From positions 124,001-188,000 of the forward strand of contig NZ_CANMEZ010000005.1 in the NCBI RefSeq assembly GCF_947496985.1: a stretch of 64,000 nucleotides of DNA, read 5' to 3'. Positions 59,007 to 64,000 of this stretch are shown one piece after another; the stretch's first letter is position 1, and each line of letters opens with the position of its first letter. Under the pieces are notes generated by a model that ran no database searches, had not been told where the DNA came from, and was given only the letters and a program-made list of their open reading frames with translations. Source of the DNA: an uncultured Kordia sp. GTDB lineage: Bacteria; Bacteroidota; Bacteroidia; Flavobacteriales; Flavobacteriaceae. Position numbers and translations under genes: made by a program.

Positions 59007-59819
59007 ATGTGGAAACAAGTCATAAAAATCAGTTGTTTCATTCTTATCTTTAGTAATTGCTACTTTATAAGTGCGCAAGGAATTATTAGTGGATTTTACA
59101 ATAAAAAAGCAGAAACGACACTTGTTGTGGGCGCTGGATTTGAAGATTCTAAAAGCTATTTTATAGGAAAAGAAAAAAGCGATTTAAGTCGCAACCTCTA
59201 TAGTATTTCTGTATTTGGAATCTATGGAATTAATGAACGACTTAACATACAAGCATCTTTACCATACTTATCAAGTAACAAACAAAACGGATTACAAGAT
59301 GCACAGTTTGTATTAAAATACAAAGCTGTCCAAAAAGCTTGGAAAACAGACAAACTTGAACTTTCCTTTGCTACAGGTTTCTCTTTCAATGTGGGCAATT
59401 ATAATTTGGGAGGCTTAAACGATTTAGGTCAGCAAGCCAAAATACTAGAAACACGCGCATTAGTACACTATCAAAAAAAATCTGGTTGGTTTATAAACCT
59501 TCAAAGTGGATTCTCATTCAAGTTTGAAGAAGTTCCCAATAGTTTGCCTGTAACCTTCAAATTGGGGAAAGCAAGCGCAAAAAGCTATTTTGATTTTTGG
59601 TATGATTTTCAACATGCATTTGGCGGAATCAACTATTTAGAAACACCAGCGCCTCAAAACTTTAAGCGTTTTGGTGCAAGCTACCACAAAGTAGGAGGAA
59701 CGTATCATTTCCCAATATCAAAAAAATCAGGAATATACATTGCACCTTCATATGTAATTACTGGAAGAAATGTATTTCAAGGCTTCGCATATCATGTAGG
59801 TTGGACGTATCAAATGTAA
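59007..59819 (+). CDS. Outer-membrane beta-barrel protein
   Basis: The frame is open from 58974, but the ATG at 59007 gives MWKQVIKISCFILIFSNCYF as a signal peptide and is preferred. The mature part (about 245 residues) alternates amphipathic strands: YSISVFGIYGINERLNIQAS, LELSFATGFSFNVGNYN, ending YHVGWTYQM. This resembles the transporter-like barrels of the phenol MetA family (DUF-type). Lying between two pentein hydrolases, it could move their substrate or product across the outer membrane, which is inference. Confidence 0.6.
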   Translation: MWKQVIKISCFILIFSNCYFISAQGIISGFYNKKAETTLVVGAGFEDSKSYFIGKEKSDLSRNLYSISVFGIYGINERLNIQASLPYLSSNKQNGLQDAQFVLKYKAVQKAWKTDKLELSFATGFSFNVGNYNLGGLNDLGQQAKILETRALVHYQKKSGWFINLQSGFSFKFEEVPNSLPVTFKLGKASAKSYFDFWYDFQHAFGGINYLETPAPQNFKRFGASYHKVGGTYHFPISKKSGIYIAPSYVITGRNVFQGFAYHVGWTYQM

Positions 59820-59844
59820 TAGAGAAAAAAACAAAAATCCTTTG

Positions 59845-59886
59845 CTAAAATTAGAAGAAACTATCTTAGTTTTTATGTAATTTTAG
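59845..59886. promoter_or_regulatory. Two-level inverted repeat upstream of ctlX
   Basis: Outer arms CTAAAATTA (59845-59853) / TAATTTTAG (59878-59886) enclose inner arms AAACTA (59858-59863) / TAGTTT (59867-59872). The 103-nt gap otherwise lacks features. The element could be an operator for an arginine-responsive regulator or a leader hairpin. Confidence 0.45.
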
Positions 59887-59922
59887 AGCCTCAAAAAAGC
59901 AATAATAAAAAGTAAGGTAACT

Positions 59923-60858
59923 ATGCAACAAATTACCAACACAATCCTTATGGTACGTCCGGTTGCGTTTCGTATGAACGAACAAACCGCAGTAAACAAT
60001 TACTATCAAAAAGTATTAGATGGCTTATTGCCAGAAACAGTACAAGCGAAAGCGCAACAAGAGTTTGATGCGTATGTTGAAAAGCTAAGAGCTATTGGTG
60101 TCAATGTCGTAGTGATTCAAGATACTAAAGAACCAGATACACCAGATTCAATCTTTCCAAACAACTGGATTTCTTTTCATGAAAATGGAAACGTAGGTTT
60201 ATATCCAATGTATGCGGAAAATCGCCGTCACGAACGTAGAGAAGATGTATTGATAGAACTTGAAAAAGCGGGCTATCGTATAGAAAATGTAGTTGATTAC
60301 ACTTCTGCGGAAGAAGAAGAAATTTTCTTAGAAGGAACAGGAAGTTTGTTGTTAGACAGAGTTAACAGAAAAGCATACTGTGCTTTATCACCAAGAGCGG
60401 ATGAAGAATTATTTATAGAATTCTGTGAAGATTTTGAATACTCGCCAGTCATTTTTACAGCAAATCAAACAGTAAACGGGAAACGTGAAGCTATCTATCA
60501 TACAAATGTAATGATGTGCTTAGCAGAAAACTTTGCAGTAATATGCTTGGAATGTATAGATGATAAAAAAGAACGTGAAAATGTAAAAAAACATCTAAAA
60601 CAAGATGGAAAAGAAATCGTTGCTATTACGGAAGCACAAGTAAATAACTTTGCAGGAAACATGTTGCAAGTAAAAGGTGCAAATGATGAGCGATTCTTAA
60701 TTATGAGTAACGCTGCGCACAAATCATTAACGGAAAGTCAGATAAAAGCAATTGAAAAGTATTGCAAAATAGTATCAAGTTCGTTAGATACTATCGAAGC
60801 TTGCGGAGGCGGAAGTGCTCGTTGTATGATGGCTGAGGTTTTCTTACCTAAAAATTAA
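59923..60858 (+). CDS. ctlX: Citrulline utilization hydrolase CtlX-like
   Basis: 311 residues matching the CtlX group of the arginine-deiminase superfamily. Landmarks are TPDSIFPNNWISFH (73-86), EGTGSLLLD (137-145), His193 in EAIYHTNVMM, NFAGNMLQVKG and the nucleophile Cys301 in GGGSARCMMAEVF. The group hydrolyses citrulline to ornithine, carbon dioxide and ammonia and thereby lets cells use citrulline. The symbol is given because motif order and C-terminus match that group; a generic amidinotransferase is the alternative. Confidence 0.82.
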   Translation: MQQITNTILMVRPVAFRMNEQTAVNNYYQKVLDGLLPETVQAKAQQEFDAYVEKLRAIGVNVVVIQDTKEPDTPDSIFPNNWISFHENGNVGLYPMYAENRRHERREDVLIELEKAGYRIENVVDYTSAEEEEIFLEGTGSLLLDRVNRKAYCALSPRADEELFIEFCEDFEYSPVIFTANQTVNGKREAIYHTNVMMCLAENFAVICLECIDDKKERENVKKHLKQDGKEIVAITEAQVNNFAGNMLQVKGANDERFLIMSNAAHKSLTESQIKAIEKYCKIVSSSLDTIEACGGGSARCMMAEVFLPKN

Positions 60859-60883
60859 AATCTACTAAAACACATACATAAAG

Positions 60884-60919
60884 AAAAGTACATGGAGCAG
60901 CGCGAAATGTACTTTTTTT
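60884..60919 (+). terminator. Intrinsic terminator after ctlX
   Basis: 10-bp stem AAAAGTACAT / ATGTACTTTT (60884-60893 and 60907-60916), 13-nt loop, T tract to 60919. Confidence 0.9.
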
Positions 60920-60960
60920 GTATAAAATGATTTCATTTCTCAGATTAAAACATTTTACTT

Positions 60961-62163
60961 GTGAATAATGATCCAACAAACTTGAAAAAGCGAATTGAAC
61001 TATTAGATGTTTTCCGAGGATTTGCCATTCTAGGGATCTTTGTAGTCAATATTGTAATTATGAATTCAACCTTTTTAAATCAAGATGAATTCGCATTGCA
61101 ATGGACTTCTGCTATTGACAAAACCGCAGAGAAAATATTACAATTATTCTTTTACACAAAGTTCTTTCCAATTTTCTCATTACTCTTTGGTTTAGGAATC
61201 TCAATGCAAGCCTTAAAACTATTTGAAAAAGGAAAACTATCATTTTCGTTTTTTGCTCGAAGAATGCTCATCCTATTCTTTATCGGTGTTTGTCACATCC
61301 TATTTATATGGTCTGGAGATGTATTAAATATCTATGCAATACTCGGATTATTTACGACATTGATGATAAAACGATCAAACAAGCTCATTCTAGTACTTGC
61401 AATCATTTTTCTCCTTTTTCCATTTTACAATCAAGTATTCGGATACATATTTGAACTAATTCATTTTCAGCCTGAAACATATCTAAGTGAACACACAGGA
61501 GAAACGGTGAATCAGATCATTAAAAACGGAAGCTATTTAGAAGGCGTGCAATTACGAATATTAGAATACATGACGAACATTCCTATGTTATTAGACTTTT
61601 TAGCACCAGTTGCCATTGCTATGTTTTTAATAGGATTGTACTTAGGGAAAAATAAAATTTACACATCGTTAGATACGTTCATTGATCGAATCAAAAAGCC
61701 AATGTTAGTTGTTGCAATCACTACAAATATCTATAGAGTTGTATTCTTATTTGTATTGGTGAAATTGGAAATATTCAGAATTGCCGAATACAGAGAAGTA
61801 CTTATAAAACTTATGGTGCTTTCAGATACCGCAATGGGTTTATTCTATCTTTGGCTTATTGGTTGGTTGTGGTACAATACGAAATGGAAAGCAATTTTAA
61901 AACCTTTACAATACGCAGGAAGAATGGCGTTGACAAACTATATATTACAAAGTGTAGTTGGCTTAATTTTATTTTCTTCTATAGGGTTTAGATTGTATGA
62001 AACATTAAGTCCTTCCGAAACATTATTTACAGCAATCCTCGTTTTCATAGCGCAAGTATTTTTGAGTAAAGTTTGGTTGACACATTATCAATTTGGTCCA
62101 CTAGAATGGGTTTGGCGTTGCTTAACGTATAAAAAATTACTTCCTATTAAAAAGCATCTTTAA
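60961..62163 (+). CDS. DUF418 domain-containing membrane protein
   Basis: 400 residues with about ten transmembrane segments. The N-terminal RIELLDVFRGFAILGIFVVN (about 11-30) is the hallmark start of DUF418/acyltransferase-3-related membrane proteins. The C-terminal DUF418 domain has YAGRMALTNYILQSVVGLILF and the final FGPLEWVWRCLTYKKLLPI. The start codon is GTG. The function of the family is not known; a transport or surface-modification role has been suggested by homology to acyltransferases. It stands alone between terminators. Confidence 0.88.
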   Translation: MNNDPTNLKKRIELLDVFRGFAILGIFVVNIVIMNSTFLNQDEFALQWTSAIDKTAEKILQLFFYTKFFPIFSLLFGLGISMQALKLFEKGKLSFSFFARRMLILFFIGVCHILFIWSGDVLNIYAILGLFTTLMIKRSNKLILVLAIIFLLFPFYNQVFGYIFELIHFQPETYLSEHTGETVNQIIKNGSYLEGVQLRILEYMTNIPMLLDFLAPVAIAMFLIGLYLGKNKIYTSLDTFIDRIKKPMLVVAITTNIYRVVFLFVLVKLEIFRIAEYREVLIKLMVLSDTAMGLFYLWLIGWLWYNTKWKAILKPLQYAGRMALTNYILQSVVGLILFSSIGFRLYETLSPSETLFTAILVFIAQVFLSKVWLTHYQFGPLEWVWRCLTYKKLLPIKKHL

Positions 62164-62204
62164 AAGTAGTTGTTAAGCCCAGTAAAGACAGTGTTTGAAA
62201 AATG

Positions 62205-62304
62205 TCAAGATAAAAAATAATTTTATCTTGATAAGTTGAGCATTTTATCAAGACAAAAAAATATTTTATCAAGGTAAAATATAGGAATCATCAAGATATT
62301 ATTT
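62205..62304. repeat. Cluster of TTTTATCAAGA-type inverted and direct repeats
   Basis: TCAAGATAAAA (62205-62215) and its reverse complement TTTTATCTTGA (62221-62231) form a hairpin. A competing hairpin is TCTTGATAA (62226-62234) / TTATCAAGA (62245-62253). A further TTTTATCAAGGTAAAA (62264-62279) and ATCAAGATATTATTTT (62289-62304) vary the same word. It lies between DUF418 and the convergent unknown gene. Confidence 0.55.
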
Positions 62305-62322
62305 TGTATTATAAAAATACAG

Positions 62323-62359
62323 CATAAAAAAAGCCTAAGAAATTATTTTCTCAGGCTTT
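62323..62359 (-). terminator. Intrinsic terminator of the minus-strand secreted-protein gene
   Basis: Arms AAAGCCTAAGAAA (62330-62342) and TTTCTCAGGCTTT (62347-62359). The single mismatch is a G-U pair on the minus strand, and a run of T follows in that direction. Confidence 0.88.
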
Positions 62360-62409
62360 GTAAATTATAATTTTGAAGCTTTCAATTCTTTAACTTTTCA
62401 ATTGAAATA

Positions 62410-63858
62410 TCACTTTCCGCAATCATTATATTCTTGAACAATTTGCTTTAAGTTTTCTTCATTCTTAACATCAAATTCTCCTTCTTTTAAATCATTAGCA
62501 ACTTGTTTGCACTTCTTTAAATATTTTGCCAATGCATTAGCAACTTTTTCACTCTTACGATCATCAATCATAAAACCTCCTTTTTGATCTTTTACTTTGA
62601 TGACATATGTTCCTTCTTCACCTGGTTTTACTAAAACCATATTTCCATTTTCTTCATAAATTTTCTCATAAAAGTATGAATTGTTGAATCCAAAACTTGC
62701 CGCATTAGATAATTTTTTCATGGCATTTCCTTTGGTTTTCATACCATAAAAAGACTTCTCAACACCTTCATCAGTAGCTGTAAATGAAATTCCATCTTTT
62801 GCAGAAAACTTCTTAATACGTGTTCTTCCTTTATCGTTCTTATATTTAATACTGATAGATTTTCCATAATTATCAATAGAGTTCATATCATGCAAACCAG
62901 CAACTTGTTGTCCAGGTTCAATTTCTAATTTCTCAAAAATAACATATACGGTTCCTGTATACTTTTTTCCTTTTTTGTCTGTAACACTTCCCGGAACTCC
63001 ATATAAATTAACGCTGTTTTCTTTGGCAATTTTCACTTTTTCTTTGCGTAATTCACTTTGATACCTTTTCGCTTGACGACCAAATACATACCCTCTACCA
63101 ACCATTTCTTCTACAAATAACTGTCCAAAAGTTCTTGAAAAACGATTTGTAAACATGGTACGTGAACCTTTGTCATACTCAAAAGTTTCGTCGGTATACG
63201 TTGTTACAACTGCTGCTGTAGAACCTGTTTTACGAGATTCTTTTGCGGTAGCAACTCTAATCCCATCTAAATCTGTAATTCCATAAGACTTGTCAGAAGC
63301 AGAATAAAACACTTTTCCAACAATCTTAGTTCCGTTCGATCCTCCAAACGTAATAGTTCCATTAGGCTTTACATAAGGTTTATAACGACCAACGGTTTGT
63401 TGACGTTTATCTTCTTCAAGTTTTGCGGAGGCAGCAGCTTTCGCAAATTTTTCACTGATTATCTCGCGATCTTCTGCAAAAAAGGCAGCAACATTTTCTT
63501 TGTTAATTCCGTTGGCATCAATCAAGTTATATTTTTCACTCAACAAACGAATGATGATTTTCTTAGAACTAAAAGAAGCTTTTAAAATTTCATAAGGAAT
63601 CTCTGTTTTCTTTCCATCAGCAGAAGTCATTTCTACATATTGATGATCTTGAATAGAAGAAACTGAAATGGCTTTGTAATGTGCATCAAATGCTTTTTCA
63701 CCAGATAAATACTTAAACGTGTATTTATTCCTTGAATCTCCATCTTCAAAAATGGCAACTTCTTTTTTATCAAAAAGGATTTTATTTTTTTTGATTTTAA
63801 TCTTTTGACCAAAAGCCAAAATTGGTAACAGTAGTAAAATAAAAAGTGATTTTTTCAT
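62410..63858 (-). CDS. Secreted protein, unknown function
   Basis: 482 residues with signal peptide MKKSLFILLLLPILAFGQ. The body is rich in Lys with many short beta-strand stretches, for example ITFGGSNGTKIVGKVFYSAS and KKYTGTVYVIFEKLEIEPGQ, which read as two similar beta-domains. The middle (about 130-155) is a charged helix. The C-terminus, VANALAKYLKKCKQVANDLK to EYNDCGK, is helical with two Cys. No family is recognised. Likely periplasmic. Confidence 0.65.
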   Translation of the reverse strand: MKKSLFILLLLPILAFGQKIKIKKNKILFDKKEVAIFEDGDSRNKYTFKYLSGEKAFDAHYKAISVSSIQDHQYVEMTSADGKKTEIPYEILKASFSSKKIIIRLLSEKYNLIDANGINKENVAAFFAEDREIISEKFAKAAASAKLEEDKRQQTVGRYKPYVKPNGTITFGGSNGTKIVGKVFYSASDKSYGITDLDGIRVATAKESRKTGSTAAVVTTYTDETFEYDKGSRTMFTNRFSRTFGQLFVEEMVGRGYVFGRQAKRYQSELRKEKVKIAKENSVNLYGVPGSVTDKKGKKYTGTVYVIFEKLEIEPGQQVAGLHDMNSIDNYGKSISIKYKNDKGRTRIKKFSAKDGISFTATDEGVEKSFYGMKTKGNAMKKLSNAASFGFNNSYFYEKIYEENGNMVLVKPGEEGTYVIKVKDQKGGFMIDDRKSEKVANALAKYLKKCKQVANDLKEGEFDVKNEENLKQIVQEYNDCGK

Positions 63859-63969
63859 GTAATGTAATAATTGGTTTATAACTATAATCGGCGGCTAAAA
63901 TACTAAAATAAAACTACACAGTATGAGAATGTTACGTACGAAACATATAGTTTGACCAACTTAAAATCA

Positions 63970-63977
63970 TAATTTTG
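63970..63977 (+). promoter_or_regulatory. -7 element near the window end
   Basis: TAATTTTG matches TAnnTTTG exactly. A TTTG (63951-63954) lies upstream, but the spacer is only 15 nt, shorter than usual. It precedes an ATG at 63987. Confidence 0.45.
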
Positions 63978-63986
63978 CAGAAAACA

Positions 63987-64000
63987 ATGAAAAATCGTTA
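63987..64000 (+). CDS. Possible start of a gene cut by the window edge
   Basis: ATG at 63987 followed by codons for Lys-Asn-Arg, preceded by a TAATTTTG element. Only four codons are visible, so the reading frame and product cannot be judged. Confidence 0.3.

Overview
The window is a continuous stretch of an AT-rich chromosome from the phylum Bacteroidota, most likely family Flavobacteriaceae. A Kordia-like genome is a guess from general resemblance. The evidence is two SusC/SusD outer-membrane pairs, a type IX secretion (T9SS) C-terminal domain, a promoter of the Bacteroidota TTTG-N19-TAnnTTTG kind before rpsL, few Shine-Dalgarno sites, a fused str-S10-spc-alpha ribosomal operon with no tuf between fusA and rpsJ, and a RiPP precursor with a Bacteroidota-type leader. 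I see no tRNA, rRNA, CRISPR array, transposase or prophage gene.

Positions 1-7950 hold mixed housekeeping and envelope genes: a polysaccharide-deacetylase-like protein with an apparently degenerate active site, a YjjG-type HAD phosphatase, a lipoprotein, a DUF5723 protein, a secreted unknown, and then rarA, a rhomboid protease and rlmB.

Positions 8023-22182 (minus strand) hold two nutrient-uptake operons. Operon B (22182 to 16331) is susC-susD-lipoprotein. Operon A (14209 to 8023) is susC-susD-lipoprotein-lipoprotein. Between them sits a secreted arylsulfotransferase-like protein with a T9SS sorting domain. Neither operon carries a glycoside hydrolase, sulfatase, peptidase or dedicated regulator in this window, so the substrate is unknown. 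Both susC genes share a nearly identical promoter/leader block. Upstream of operon B is an Omp85 (BamA/TamA-like) protein.

Positions 24087-41270 form one long translation operon: rpsL-rpsG-fusA-rpsJ, the S10 block, the spc block with secY, infA and rpmJ, and the alpha block ending in rplQ and a strong terminator. Two genes of 59 and 38 codons (rpmD and rpmJ) complete the set. Almost all gaps are 2-25 nt. The larger ones (rpsJ-rplC, rpsN-rpsH, rpsK-rpsD, rpoA-rplQ) each hold an RNA hairpin and are good candidates for ribosomal-protein autoregulatory leaders.

Positions 41381-64000 are mixed: an FkbM methyltransferase, carA, a lipoprotein and eno; an orphan cysteine-rich RiPP precursor next to an unknown membrane protein; a membrane-anchored transglutaminase-like protein with a DUF350 partner; a 2331-residue surface protein built from four leucine-rich-repeat modules; gltA; two pentein-fold guanidine/ureido hydrolases (one CtlX-like) around a beta-barrel protein; a DUF418 membrane protein; and a secreted unknown. 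The most novel-looking items are the orphan RiPP precursor, the modular LRR protein, the structured spacers in the ribosomal operon, the duplicated susC leaders and the apparent pseudo-deacetylase.
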